Shown: positions 19,724-29,039 of the stretch, one piece after another
How positions within the stretch are numbered: the stretch's first letter is position 1
Layout of the letters: each line of letters begins with the position of its first letter
From: Candidatus Nitrosocosmicus sp.
GTDB taxonomy: Archaea; Thermoproteota; Nitrososphaeria; Nitrososphaerales; Nitrososphaeraceae
Assembly (NCBI GenBank): GCA_029194465.1
Contig: JARFXS010000005.1
Location: forward strand, 1-64,000
Direction of reading: 5' to 3'
DNA: 64,000 nt
The notes under the pieces: generated by a model
Seen by the model: only the letters and a program-made list of their open reading frames with translations
Databases searched by the model: none
What the model was told of the DNA's origin: nothing
Program-made: the position numbers and the translations under genes

Positions 19724-19953
19724 TCACAAGATTGTTATTGAAATTCGAATATAAGTCTTATTATCGGGAAAGTGTATTACATAAACCAAGTGTCAAGTAT
19801 AAAATGTAATTAATAAATTCAAAAAGTGTTAAATTATTTTTTTTGAGATTTACCTAACAACCGACTGTTATTTTTGATAAACGAACATCTATTGTCAAAT
19901 ATTGAATCGAGACCATTGAAAAAATAGTTTTATGTTGGAAAATGTTTTCATAG

Positions 19954-20427
19954 ATGAACTTGAATAATAATATATTCAGCAAGATTTTGATCCCTGTAGA
20001 TGGTTCTACAAATTCTATGAAAGCCATTGATTATGCTCTAGACCTAGCGGAAAAATACAAAAGTGAGCTATTAGCGTTGCATGTCTTGTATTCACAATCA
20101 GGATTTGCTTTTCACAAAGAAACAGTAGCTGGGGCTATTACATCAAGTTCTCTAAATGATCTCAACCTTGACGCAAAGCAAGAAGCAGAAAAATGGTTTG
20201 AAGAAATAAACAAGAGAGCTGAGGGAAAAAAGGTAGAAATTAAAACTGAAGTGGTGTTTACTGTAATATCAATAGTAGAAGGTATCCTAACATATGCTGA
20301 GAAGGAAAATATTAATTTAATAATTATTGGATCCAAAGGCAAATCTGGATGGAAAAAACTAATAGTAGGAAGCGTAGCCTCCGGAATTTCTACCTATGCC
20401 CATTGTCCTATCTTGATAGTAAAATAA
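19954..20427 (+). CDS. Universal stress protein (UspA family)
   Basis: A 157-residue Usp-domain protein. It starts with ILIPVDGSTNSMKAIDYAL, the nucleotide-binding strand and loop. It ends with IIIGSKGKSGWKKLIVGSVASGI, matching the G-x2-G-x9-G-S/T ATP-binding signature. CPILIVK closes the fold, so an ATP-binding Usp is expected. A TATA-like TTTTAT lies about 23 bases upstream of the ATG. It is a single-gene unit facing a minus-strand neighbour. The stress it responds to cannot be inferred from the sequence. Confidence 0.92.
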   Translation: MNLNNNIFSKILIPVDGSTNSMKAIDYALDLAEKYKSELLALHVLYSQSGFAFHKETVAGAITSSSLNDLNLDAKQEAEKWFEEINKRAEGKKVEIKTEVVFTVISIVEGILTYAEKENINLIIIGSKGKSGWKKLIVGSVASGISTYAHCPILIVK

Positions 20428-20527
20428 AATTATCATCAAATAAGTAGGAAAGAGGAATTTTGCATGTATTGCTAAATACTAACAAGTAAAGCAACGCAGA
20501 ATTTACAGTTCTAAAGTTTGATGTCAT

Positions 20528-20968
20528 CTAAAATATGATCGCAGAGGTAATGAACATTGATACCATGGCAGCAGTAAGAAAACCGAACATGATATAAGGT
20601 ATAAATCTAGTTAATTTTAACGCTTTATGCAATTTTGATGCCACTGAATTGGGCTTTGATCCAGATAAGACATGATAATAGACTATTAGAGACAAAGAAC
20701 CGCTAAGTAAAATGACGTTACCCTTTGTTGTATGAATCAAGTCTTCAAATTGGAAATTTGAATTGAGACCAAATAAAACAAATCCGCTTATAATAGAAAT
20801 AGTAGAGGTAAATATTACAAGTTTGCGAACACGCGGCAAGATTATGGACAGATTGCCCCCTCCGTTTAAAGGCCTAATAATAGTGACAACAATTAAAGTA
20901 ACACTCCACCATAAAATTGATGAAATCAAATGAATACTTTGAATTAGTATACTGTATTCGCCAATCAA
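20528..20968 (-). CDS. Four-helix membrane protein (CopD/DUF2269-like)
   Basis: A 146-residue integral membrane protein with about four helices (near 8-28, 48-66, 82-100 and 120-144). An early helix carries a His (SIHLISSILWWSV) and another lies in the third (IVYYHVLS). This arrangement is typical of CopD-like and DUF2269-type membrane proteins, some of which bind heme or metal. The assignment is tentative because the conserved motifs are short. It is the last gene before a 440-base gap. Confidence 0.65.
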   Translation of the reverse strand: MIGEYSILIQSIHLISSILWWSVTLIVVTIIRPLNGGGNLSIILPRVRKLVIFTSTISIISGFVLFGLNSNFQFEDLIHTTKGNVILLSGSLSLIVYYHVLSGSKPNSVASKLHKALKLTRFIPYIMFGFLTAAMVSMFITSAIIF

Positions 20969-21408
20969 GACAACACAAACTACCTCTTTTTAATACAAAT
21001 TTCTAGATGTTTCTAATATAATCGATTATAAAATGGTTGCAGAAATCCAAATATAATTCTAATATTTCATCATAGTAAGAAAATTAAGCATTATAATAAG
21101 TGCGCCTTATTTCTATTAATATTCTATCTTTATATGAATCAAAATTATTTCTCACATTCGGATAATTACGAGCAAGTTTATTGGCTGGAATGGGTAGAGC
21201 TCACTATAAGATATGGATAATTTGTTTTTCCCTCGGTAAGCTTCATAGTAAAAATAGACAAATCAGGATCAATGTTAGAAAGATTTTGTTTTAACTTAGA
21301 ATATCCTTAGTTATACAATACCATGGAGAGAACAAAAGGAAATAGCAAATAAGATAACGGGCTTTAGAAATTAATTCTTCCTTCTTAAATATTTGGCTGG
21401 CTATTGAA
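20969..21408. other. Intergenic region
   Basis: 440 bases with no supported gene. It has a few short open frames, no clear hairpin, and is AT-rich. Confidence 0.45.
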
Positions 21409-22185
21409 TCAATTTGCCATTATTTGTTTGTTATTAAAGGTATTATTCAGGTAGGAACTAAATCGAACTATTTCTTCTGGAGATAATTTTATCAGTTTAT
21501 TTTTTCCAAACCCATTATGATCAAAACTGTTTAAATCTCGGGCATAATTCTTTCTAAAATAATTGACTATAAAGGAGGTAGTCTTTTTCCTAAAGGACAA
21601 CAAGAAGTGAATATCCTTAATGACTTTATTTGTTAAGGGTATTGTTTTTGGACTTATCTCGATCAAGACCGAGTCAACTTTTGGCATTGGTGAAAACGAC
21701 GTACGAGGAATGTCGAGTAATTTATTGATTGAGAACCTATACTGAGACAATATAGAAATAGCCCTATAATTCTTCTCTCCAGGCTTTGAGAGAAGTTTCT
21801 CAACAAATTCACGTTGTAACAGGATTATTCCCCTTTTAAAATTTTTTTGACATAGCCATGTTACTGCGTTTCGACTCTCATAATAAGGCAAACTAGAGAA
21901 AAAAATATCAAAGGGAATGGTCAGATTTTCACTAAAACCATCCAAATGATTTAGTGCCAAATTCACATGTTTCAAATTTTTCTTACAATGAGAGTACAGA
22001 GCAGAATCCAGTTCAAATGAATGAACAAATTTCGAGATTTTACATAGCTCTGTAGTAAGTATGCCCTTTCCTGTTCCAACTTCATATATCACATCATCTA
22101 TATTGATTCTAGATTCCTGAATTATTTTTCTTGTTATAGTATGATCTACGAGAAAATTTTGTCCTAATTTGGTCGATTTTTTCAA
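21409..22185 (-). CDS. ksgA: 16S rRNA dimethyladenosine transferase (KsgA/Dim1 family)
   Basis: A 258-residue SAM-dependent enzyme that dimethylates two adjacent adenines near the 3' end of 16S rRNA late in 30S assembly. The N terminus has the family's KLGQNFLVD. Motif I is YEVGTGKG at 34-41, the acidic motif II is HSFELD at 55-60, and motif IV is SSLPYY at 97-102. In most homologs motif IV reads NLPY; here the Asn position is Ser98. The C-terminal helical domain is present though short. The gene ends a minus-strand run (rpl21e, rpoF, DUF655, ksgA), an order well known in archaea, which strongly supports the call. Confidence 0.9.
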   Translation of the reverse strand: MKKSTKLGQNFLVDHTITRKIIQESRINIDDVIYEVGTGKGILTTELCKISKFVHSFELDSALYSHCKKNLKHVNLALNHLDGFSENLTIPFDIFFSSLPYYESRNAVTWLCQKNFKRGIILLQREFVEKLLSKPGEKNYRAISILSQYRFSINKLLDIPRTSFSPMPKVDSVLIEISPKTIPLTNKVIKDIHFLLSFRKKTTSFIVNYFRKNYARDLNSFDHNGFGKNKLIKLSPEEIVRFSSYLNNTFNNKQIMAN

Positions 22186-22258
22186 TGTGAGTCGAGAAAT
22201 GTTGTGACCTTATTTCTTTGAATTAATTATTGTGAAAATTCTGGAATAAAAATTATCC

Positions 22259-22861
22259 CTATTTTCGCACAAAGATATTCATTCGTGTTTCGCCAGAAAT
22301 TTCATCATAGATTCTTTTTGCAATTAATTTTGTTACATCTCGTAATCCAGTCCTATTTTGTAAATCTGAAAATGATTCGAATTTTCGCTTGTCCCTTTCA
22401 TCCAATATCGACTTCATGTATGTTTTACCTATTCCAGGGATAAGCTCAAGGGAATGAACTCTCGGTGTCATTGGCTGAGCAGAATTGAAATAATCTATAA
22501 ATCGTTTTTCATTTACATTCACTATTTTTTCAATTACAATTGGTAATTCATTTTTTGCGGATTGAGAAATATGATTATAATCAAGTCTGCCCAATACGCT
22601 AATAATTTTCTCGCGTCCATCTTTACCGATATAAACACGTTCACCAATACTAAACTTTTCGTTACTAATTCCTAATAATTCTAATAACGTTAAATGCTCC
22701 TCACCTATTGCATGAATAATTACTCCTTCCCTCATTCTCACTATTGAGGATTTTCCATTTTGGATATAGTCTAAAATATAAGCATATTCTTCGAATTTTC
22801 GTGGAGAAAAAGTATCACCATGTCTACTATAATTATCTCTGTTTGAATTATACCTTGACAA
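22259..22861 (-). CDS. DUF655 family RNA-associated protein
   Basis: A 200-residue archaeal protein of the DUF655 family, usually next to ksgA and rpoF as here. The N-terminal half is an OB/S1-like beta-domain (AYILDYIQNGKSS to YIGKDGREKIISVLG). The C-terminal half has helix-hairpin-helix segments, LIPGIGKTYMKSILDERDK at about 140-160 and FSDLQNRTGL after it. Nucleic-acid binding is expected. A role in rRNA processing or ribosome assembly is suggested by its neighbours, not shown. The first residues (MSRYNSNRDNYSRHG) are low-complexity and polar. Confidence 0.85.
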   Translation of the reverse strand: MSRYNSNRDNYSRHGDTFSPRKFEEYAYILDYIQNGKSSIVRMREGVIIHAIGEEHLTLLELLGISNEKFSIGERVYIGKDGREKIISVLGRLDYNHISQSAKNELPIVIEKIVNVNEKRFIDYFNSAQPMTPRVHSLELIPGIGKTYMKSILDERDKRKFESFSDLQNRTGLRDVTKLIAKRIYDEISGETRMNIFVRK

Positions 22862-22904
22862 AATTTGTTTTACCTTTACAAATATATAAGCAATGACTTT
22901 TTAT

Positions 22905-23282
22905 TTAACTTTCAACTTGGGATTGAAGTTGTTCGTCCCCATTATTCTCATTCTTAGAGAGTAAAATGGATTTTATCTTTTCAAGTTTTTCTGTAACTAT
23001 TAATTTTTTCCACCCAAACGTAAAAGCCCTTAATTCTTCTATGGAACGTGGCATTACATTTACCAATTCTACAGACTCTTCATTGGTTAAATCACCCTCA
23101 GCCACAAGCCTATCGACCATTTCTTTAGCTGGCTCGTAATCAACCTTTGAAAACTTCTTAGAGTAATCAAATGTCCAACGTTGAATTTGATCCATTTCAT
23201 CCACAGGAATTGTCTCTAATATTTTTTTCACTTCAGACAAAGTGACGATCTCTCTTTTTATTACTTCGGGCAAATCAAGCAC
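22905..23282 (-). CDS. rpoF: DNA-directed RNA polymerase subunit F (Rpb4-like)
   Basis: A 125-residue Rpo4/RpoF subunit, the partner of Rpo7 in the RNA polymerase stalk. Supporting segments are REIVTLSEVKKIL near the N terminus and the helical EELRAFTFGWKKL near the C-terminal third, the typical HRDC-like end. It lies 15 bases after rpl21e and 43 bases before DUF655, so it is cotranscribed with ribosomal and rRNA-maturation genes, the standard archaeal context. The C-terminal tail is Asn/Glu/Gln-rich and variable. Confidence 0.9.
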   Translation of the reverse strand: MLDLPEVIKREIVTLSEVKKILETIPVDEMDQIQRWTFDYSKKFSKVDYEPAKEMVDRLVAEGDLTNEESVELVNVMPRSIEELRAFTFGWKKLIVTEKLEKIKSILLSKNENNGDEQLQSQVES

Positions 23283-23297
23283 ACACTTTTTAATTAG

Positions 23298-23582
23298 TTA
23301 GACAACTATTGGTCGAATATGATTAAGTTTTGTTTGCAAGTACTTTGGCTTACTTCCGAACACTACAACGACTTTAACGATGCGTCTGCCAACATGCTCG
23401 ATTACTCCAACTTTGCCCTGAAAACGTCTATGAGGCATAGTATTATGCTCACTTGGATCTATATCAATTACAACTTTATCACCTGGTTTATATTCAATAA
23501 GCAAATATGATATACCTGTAATTTTGTTAGATTTTGTTAATATCGATCGAGATTTCCTTCTAGTTCCGTGTGATGAGGGCAT
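23298..23582 (-). CDS. rpl21e: 50S ribosomal protein L21e
   Basis: A 94-residue archaeal/eukaryal ribosomal protein eL21. It begins MPSSHGTRRKSRSILTKS and contains YKPGDKVVIDIDPSEHNTMPH and RFQGKVGVIEHVGRR. These are strong family landmarks of the SH3-like barrel. It is the first gene of the rpl21e-rpoF-DUF655-ksgA unit. A TATA-like ATTTATAAA lies very close to its start and another AT-rich box about 28 bases upstream. Confidence 0.95.
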   Translation of the reverse strand: MPSSHGTRRKSRSILTKSNKITGISYLLIEYKPGDKVVIDIDPSEHNTMPHRRFQGKVGVIEHVGRRIVKVVVVFGSKPKYLQTKLNHIRPIVV

Positions 23583-23647
23583 AACATCTTTTATAAATAC
23601 CCTAATAAAAATTATTTACAATAAAATACAATATCTCTACTTATGTT

Positions 23648-24660
23648 TTATTTTTTAGGATCAGAAATTCCAGATTCTCCTATTGTAAACAAAATTTCTC
23701 TCAGGATGATTTGGTGAATCGACAATTTGGGGTGATCCTATTTCTGTCTGCCTTTCTCAGGAAAATCCGGTATGTACTAGAATGTGCGAAGATATTTCCT
23801 CCCGTTTTCTTAAAGGCATTCCCAGTAAAACCCGACTCTGGTGATGATTGAACCTGATTGGTTAGTAAGACGGCGAGTTGGTGAGTTTGAGCGATCCTCA
23901 TAATAGTGTGAACTAACTTATTCAATCGCTGTTGACGGATTGATAGTGTAGATAATCCCAGAAATTCGGAACGGTATAAAGAAATGGCAGAATCAAATAT
24001 CATTAACTTTATTTCTTGAGATTCAATTATTTTGCTTGACTCAGACAATATTAGTTCCTGATGCGAACTACTGTACGCCTTTGCAACCACAATGTTATCA
24101 AGAACTTTAGTGGGGTTTAGGGCACGGGCTCTCGAAATGGCATCAATTCTTTCCGGTCTAAAAGTATTTTCGGTATCAATATAGAGAGCTCCGCCTTGTA
24201 GCCCACCTTCCGAATGATCAAGTTGCACCATTACACAAGCAGTATGACATAACTGCGTTTTCCCAGTTCCAAATTCCCCATAGACCTCAGTAATAGCATT
24301 AGTTTCAATTCCACCGCCAAGAAGTTTGTCGAAGTTCTTAGAACCAGTAGAAATCCTTCCAATTTTTTTTCGTTTGTGATACAAGGTTGTAGCTGGGGTA
24401 AATCGCTTTTCCATTATTCCTAGATCCTCAAGAAATGTAATAGATTGATTATAAATGAAGATAGAATCATCGACACTGATTCCAACTCTAGCAGAAATTT
24501 CAATCGGTCCCTCTATAACCAGATCCTTTATAGACAAAAAGCCTGACTCTTTTAATAACCTTACCATATCATCTGGTAAATTAGGTAATAAATCTAAAGA
24601 AAAAGGACTTTTATTTGACTTAGTATTAAAAAACGGACTAGAATCTGGACTAAAATTCAA
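23648..24660 (-). CDS. radA: DNA repair and recombination protein RadA, 3' end frameshifted
   Basis: The archaeal RecA/Rad51 recombinase that forms filaments on single-stranded DNA and drives strand exchange. The helix-hairpin-helix-type N-terminal domain spans about 22-80. Walker A is GEFGTGKT at 128-135, and the Walker B-like strand is LMIFDSAISLYRSE. The L2 region includes GNAFKKTGGNIFAHSS. The uninterrupted frame ends at 23701 with an aberrant tail (NCRFTKSS). Reading other frames restores IVDSPNHPE and then ILFTIGESGISDPKK ending at 23648, the expected RadA C terminus. Two indels are needed, at 23726-23732 (T3/G4 run) and near 23685. RadA is expected to be important, so sequence error is more likely than loss. 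Reconstructed length is about 337 residues. Confidence 0.9.
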
Positions 24661-24869
24661 ATATACAATACCTTATCTATTCCAATATTTCAATAATGCT
24701 AATAATTCGGACTAAACAATGTTAAAGGCAATTTAAGAAAATACACAATGGGACTAAGCAAGCAATAAAGAATGGACACATAAATTCTAATTTATTATTT
24801 AGTGTCTGAAATAATCGAGTTTAATAAATAAACTATATTAAATCAAATTGAAAACGATCTGTAATAGAT

Positions 24870-25544
24870 GTGATTGTTGACTTAAACTTGAAAGGCAGGA
24901 ATATCTTGGTAATTGGGGCAGGCATGGAAGGTACAAAGAGGATAAAATCGTTGTCTAATCAAGATTGTAAAATAATAATAGTAAGCGAAACTTTCAATGA
25001 ATCACTATACGAAATAGAGGGAAAAAATACCCCAATCATAATAATAAGGAGAAAAATTGAAGATCCAAATATCATAGACGAATTTAGCGATATTTTTGTA
25101 GTTTTTGCATCCACCAATGATCCATTTTTGAACAAAAAAATTATAGATAGGGCAAAGGAGAAAGGCATACTTTCTTATAGTATTGATGATGCCTCATCAA
25201 GTGATTTCTTTTTCACATCAATAATAAATATTGATGAAACTATTCAGATAGCAATCTCCACATCAGGAAAAAGCCCCTTGATGAGTAAGATTATTAGAGA
25301 CAGAATTGAAAAGGCTATAAAAAATATAATAGGGAAAAAAGATACAGATAATATTAAAATTCAAGAATTTGCCAGAGAACATGTAAGAAACTACATTAAG
25401 AATCAGGATGAAAGAAGGATGTTTTTGTACAGCTTAGTAGACGATCAAGAGATTCAAGAATTAGTAGCAAAAAATAACATGGATAAGGTCAAAGAAAGGA
25501 TTCTTAATACATTAGATAAATGGGAGGATAATAAAGGGAGATGA
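24870..25544 (+). CDS. Precorrin-2 dehydrogenase / sirohydrochlorin ferrochelatase-like
   Basis: A 224-residue protein of the CysG N-terminal/Met8p family, converting precorrin-2 to sirohydrochlorin with NAD and possibly inserting iron. The GTG start at 24870 leads into LKGRNILVIGAGMEGTKRI, a Rossmann glycine loop, then VFASTNDPFLNKKI and ISTSGKSPLMSKIIRDRIE, all typical of the family. Its stop overlaps the hemA ATG by four bases, so the genes are cotranslated. The product feeds siroheme or alternative heme synthesis downstream of the methyltransferase at 33126-33887. Confidence 0.88.
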   Translation: MIVDLNLKGRNILVIGAGMEGTKRIKSLSNQDCKIIIVSETFNESLYEIEGKNTPIIIIRRKIEDPNIIDEFSDIFVVFASTNDPFLNKKIIDRAKEKGILSYSIDDASSSDFFFTSIINIDETIQIAISTSGKSPLMSKIIRDRIEKAIKNIIGKKDTDNIKIQEFAREHVRNYIKNQDERRMFLYSLVDDQEIQELVAKNNMDKVKERILNTLDKWEDNKGR

Positions 25545-26827
25545 CGCTATATCTTGGAGTACAATCATCACAATTTGTCAATATTAGAGTCACATTTAAA
25601 AACTCCCCCATTCACATATTAGAAAAATTTGCTTTTAAAGATGTTTTTGATGCTCATCAGCACCTGCTGAATTTAGCTGATTTGCAAGAATGTATAATTT
25701 TACAAACATGTAATCGTGTTGAAATTTATGGTGTAGGAATAAATCCCGATTATGATAATTTGATCAATGCATGGTCTTCTCTAATAAATTTACCAGCAGA
25801 TCAAGTGAAAAATAACATAATAATAAACGATGGAGAAGAGGCGTTAAAACATCTGGTGAACTTAACATCTGGGCTAGATTCGTTAGTAGTAGGAGAGGAC
25901 CAAATTTTAGGTCAGGTCAAAAGATCCCTAGAGTTTTCAAGAAAAAACGGGTTTGCAGGTCCTAATCTAAACATACTTTTTGACAAGACAATAAAAATAG
26001 GAAGTAGAGTTAGGACTTTAACAGGTATTAACAAAGGAAGCACGTCGGTTGGATCTATGGCAGTAAATTTAGCCTATGAATATTTTGATGACATAAAGGA
26101 AAAAGAGATTCTTCTTATTGGCTCTGGAGAGGGAGCTAGCTTAATCGCGAAAGCTCTTAAACAAAGAAATATGAAATTTTTTGTTACAAGTAGAACTTTT
26201 GAAAGAGCACGATCATTTGCAGATACTGTAGCTGGTTCTCCCATACCTTTTGAAACGGCCTTGGAAAAAATCAATGACAACATAGACATTGTATTCATTT
26301 CTACGGTTGCTCCGTATTATTTACTAACATATGAGAGAATTGCCAATATGATGAAAAACAGAAACAAGGGATTAATGATTTTTGATTTATCAAATCCTAG
26401 AACTGTAGAAGACAAAATTGCTACTCTAAATAATATCAAATTGGTAAATATCGATCAAATTTCAGAAATCGTAGAGAAGAATGTTGGAAGAAGGAAGAAA
26501 GAAATTCAATCGGCAGAAAAAATAATAGATGATGAACTAATAGCAATCAAGGAAATTTTAAAAAGAAAGAGCTCGGAGCCAGCCATAATAACCATATTCA
26601 AGAATGCAGATTCTATAAGGAATAAAGAATTTAAAAAGGCCTTATCATTGATTGGTAATAGAGTTAGTGATGATGATATTAAGATACTGGAACAGTTTTC
26701 ATATGCACTAGTAGAAGGGATACTATCTACACCTATGAATAACTTACGAAAGGAATTTACAAGTAGTAAAAATGAAAATGAATTAATAAATTTGGCCTTA
26801 AAGTTATTTAATTATGAAAAACCGTAA
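25541..26827 (+). CDS. hemA: Glutamyl-tRNA reductase
   Basis: A 428-residue enzyme for the first committed tetrapyrrole step, reducing glutamyl-tRNA to glutamate-1-semialdehyde with NADPH. The catalytic domain has LQTCNRVEIYG with Cys57 as nucleophile, then SGLDSLVVGEDQILGQV. The NADPH domain has LLIGSGEGASLIAKAL, a small variation of the usual G-x-G-x-M-G. The helical dimerisation domain fills the C terminus and contains ARRKK-like charged runs. It overlaps its upstream gene by four bases and hemB by 14, a tight operon. Confidence 0.95.
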   Translation: MTLYLGVQSSQFVNIRVTFKNSPIHILEKFAFKDVFDAHQHLLNLADLQECIILQTCNRVEIYGVGINPDYDNLINAWSSLINLPADQVKNNIIINDGEEALKHLVNLTSGLDSLVVGEDQILGQVKRSLEFSRKNGFAGPNLNILFDKTIKIGSRVRTLTGINKGSTSVGSMAVNLAYEYFDDIKEKEILLIGSGEGASLIAKALKQRNMKFFVTSRTFERARSFADTVAGSPIPFETALEKINDNIDIVFISTVAPYYLLTYERIANMMKNRNKGLMIFDLSNPRTVEDKIATLNNIKLVNIDQISEIVEKNVGRRKKEIQSAEKIIDDELIAIKEILKRKSSEPAIITIFKNADSIRNKEFKKALSLIGNRVSDDDIKILEQFSYALVEGILSTPMNNLRKEFTSSKNENELINLALKLFNYEKP

Positions 26828-27902
26828 CGTGGATAAATTAAGGAACATGGACAAGAACCAAAAAATAGATAGCGATTTTACAGATACCACAACCTTCAAC
26901 TCAAATAATCATTTTAGTTATGAACTTTTTCCAAAAATGCGATTAAGGAGATTAAGAAAAACTGCTGCTATAAGAGAACTCTTTCAAGAGATACGTTTAT
27001 CTCCAAAGGACTTTGTCATGCCCATATTTGTTCAAGAAGGAATAAACAAAAATCTGGAAATAGAATCAATGCCAGGAATATATAGATATTCACCGGATAA
27101 AATTTTAGAAGAAATTGACAGTATTTCAAGTCTCGGAATTAAGGGAATAATTCTCTTTGGGATCCCACGAAAAAAAGATCTGGATGGTAAAAATGCATTC
27201 AATGACAAAGGGATTATACAAAAAACCATCAAATCCATTAAGAAGAACTTTGGGGATAAATTAGTCATTATTACGGATGTATGCCTATGCCAGTATACAT
27301 CACATGGTCATTGCGGAATTTTCCAAGGAAAGGAGATAAATAACGACAAATCTTTGGACATACTGTCAAAGACCGCTTTAAGCCATGCCGTCGCCGGTGC
27401 TGATATAGTAGCACCATCAGCCATGATGGATGGCCAAGTAAAATCTATAAGAGATATTCTTGATGATAATGAATTCAAGGATACACTAATAATGGGATAT
27501 TCTGCCAAACAGGCATCATCTTTTTTTTCACCATTTAGAGACGCAGCACACTCTAAACCTGAATTTGGAAATAGATTGTCATATCAAATGAGCTATAATA
27601 ATTCAAGAGAAGCAAGTAGAGAAATCAAATCAGATGTAAAGGAAGGCGCAGATGTACTAATGATAAAACCAGCGATACCCAATTTAGATTTAATTTATGC
27701 TGCGAAGCAAAATACTCTTCATCCTATAGCAGCATACAGTGTATCTGGAGAATATTCTATGATAAAAGCAGCTGCATCGAATAATTGGATGGATGAAAAT
27801 CTTGCTGTAACGGAATCTCTGACTGCTATCAAGCGAGCAGGTGCAAATATCATAATATCTTATTATGCAAAAAAAATGGCAGAAATTTTAAGGAATAGTT
27901 AG
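26814..27902 (+). CDS. hemB: Delta-aminolevulinic acid dehydratase (porphobilinogen synthase)
   Basis: A 362-residue enzyme that condenses two 5-aminolevulinates to porphobilinogen. Its zinc site is visible as DVCLCQYTSHGHCG with Cys157, Cys159 and Cys167. The Schiff-base lysines are K232 in GYSAKQAS and K285 in MIKPAIPNLDLI. The first 40 residues are a non-conserved extension. A start at a later Met (KMRLRRLRKT begins the conserved part) is possible, but the annotated ATG overlaps hemA in the way operon genes here do. Zinc-dependent type from the cysteines. Confidence 0.95.
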   Translation: MKNRNVDKLRNMDKNQKIDSDFTDTTTFNSNNHFSYELFPKMRLRRLRKTAAIRELFQEIRLSPKDFVMPIFVQEGINKNLEIESMPGIYRYSPDKILEEIDSISSLGIKGIILFGIPRKKDLDGKNAFNDKGIIQKTIKSIKKNFGDKLVIITDVCLCQYTSHGHCGIFQGKEINNDKSLDILSKTALSHAVAGADIVAPSAMMDGQVKSIRDILDDNEFKDTLIMGYSAKQASSFFSPFRDAAHSKPEFGNRLSYQMSYNNSREASREIKSDVKEGADVLMIKPAIPNLDLIYAAKQNTLHPIAAYSVSGEYSMIKAAASNNWMDENLAVTESLTAIKRAGANIIISYYAKKMAEILRNS

Positions 27903-28005
27903 AGAAATGAAAGCACAGTTTAGATTAGTTTAGTAGAATATAGTTTAGTCAAACATTAGATAATCAAGAATAATACTAAAGAAAATTATGAAAAGTTATA
28001 GAAAA

Positions 28006-28965
28006 TTAAGGTATTGGAGAGAACACATGAATGTCTGTGTCTTTCCCATCAGCTACGTATACATTCCCTTGGGAATCCAACGCAATTCCGACTGGATCCT
28101 CGATCCTTTCATGTAATGCACCTGTATTTCCAAATTGAGTGATATAGTTACCATTATTATCAAAAACTTGAATCCTGTTATTGTCACTATCAGACACGTA
28201 GACATTGTTAGCAGGATCTATTGCTAAATCAATAGGTGCTTTAAATTGACCATTGCCTGATCCAAAGGTTCCGAATTTCATCAAGTAGTTTCCATTCTGA
28301 TCGAATTTTTGTACTCTGTTGTTACTAGAATCACTTACAAAAATATTATTATTTGAATCCACGGCTACATCTGCAGGATTATTAAATTGACCATTGCCAG
28401 TACCCGGAGACCCGAAACTCATCACATAATACCCATTCGGATCGAATTTCTGTACGTTATTATTTTCTCCAAAATCTGTTGCATAAAGGTTATCTTCTTT
28501 GTCAACTCCGACTCCACCCGGATTAATAAATAATCCAGGGCCAAGGCCAAATCCACCTATGGATCGAATAAAAGTGCCATTGGAGGTAAATTCTTTTATT
28601 GCATACGTTGGATTCCCAAAGTCAGCAATGTAAACAGAATTATTAGAATTTATTGCGATGCCAGCAGGATTAGTAAAATACTGTGGCCCATTGCCAAAAG
28701 TACCGAAACCTAGGATAAATGTGCCATTAGGAGTAAACTTTTGGATCATTTTGGTTGTATATCCAGCAAAATCAGATACATACACGTTATCTTCAGAGTC
28801 AACACCTATGCCAGAAACCTGGTTAAATTGACCTTGAGCAACTCCTTTTTCTCCCCACATAGTTTTATGTGCAAATTCAAGGGCATATGCGGAGAATTGG
28901 CTCGCTGTTAATAACAGCACACCAATTACAAGTGTGCTTAAAATAGCAAATGGAATAAGCTTCAT
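28006..28965 (-). CDS. Secreted NHL-repeat beta-propeller protein
   Basis: A 319-residue exported protein: signal peptide to about residue 28 (ending SAYALEF), then about six NHL blades of roughly 47 residues. Each blade has a G-F/W-G turn, GQF, NP, a short acidic loop, VYVSD and NNRVQKF. The last blade closes with IEDPVGIALDSQGNVYVADG. NHL propellers act as binding surfaces and can be enzymes; no catalytic residues are evident. It is the intact counterpart of the frameshifted gene at 5757-6754. It lies on the strand opposite to the flanking heme genes, between hemB and hemL, suggesting insertion into the pathway cluster. Confidence 0.88.
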   Translation of the reverse strand: MKLIPFAILSTLVIGVLLLTASQFSAYALEFAHKTMWGEKGVAQGQFNQVSGIGVDSEDNVYVSDFAGYTTKMIQKFTPNGTFILGFGTFGNGPQYFTNPAGIAINSNNSVYIADFGNPTYAIKEFTSNGTFIRSIGGFGLGPGLFINPGGVGVDKEDNLYATDFGENNNVQKFDPNGYYVMSFGSPGTGNGQFNNPADVAVDSNNNIFVSDSSNNRVQKFDQNGNYLMKFGTFGSGNGQFKAPIDLAIDPANNVYVSDSDNNRIQVFDNNGNYITQFGNTGALHERIEDPVGIALDSQGNVYVADGKDTDIHVFSPIP

Positions 28966-29039
28966 CTCGTAATATCAATGATCCATTATTTAAATAGTTT
29001 TTTAAAAGTCAAAAAATAAAAGGAAAAAAAATCATCTAT

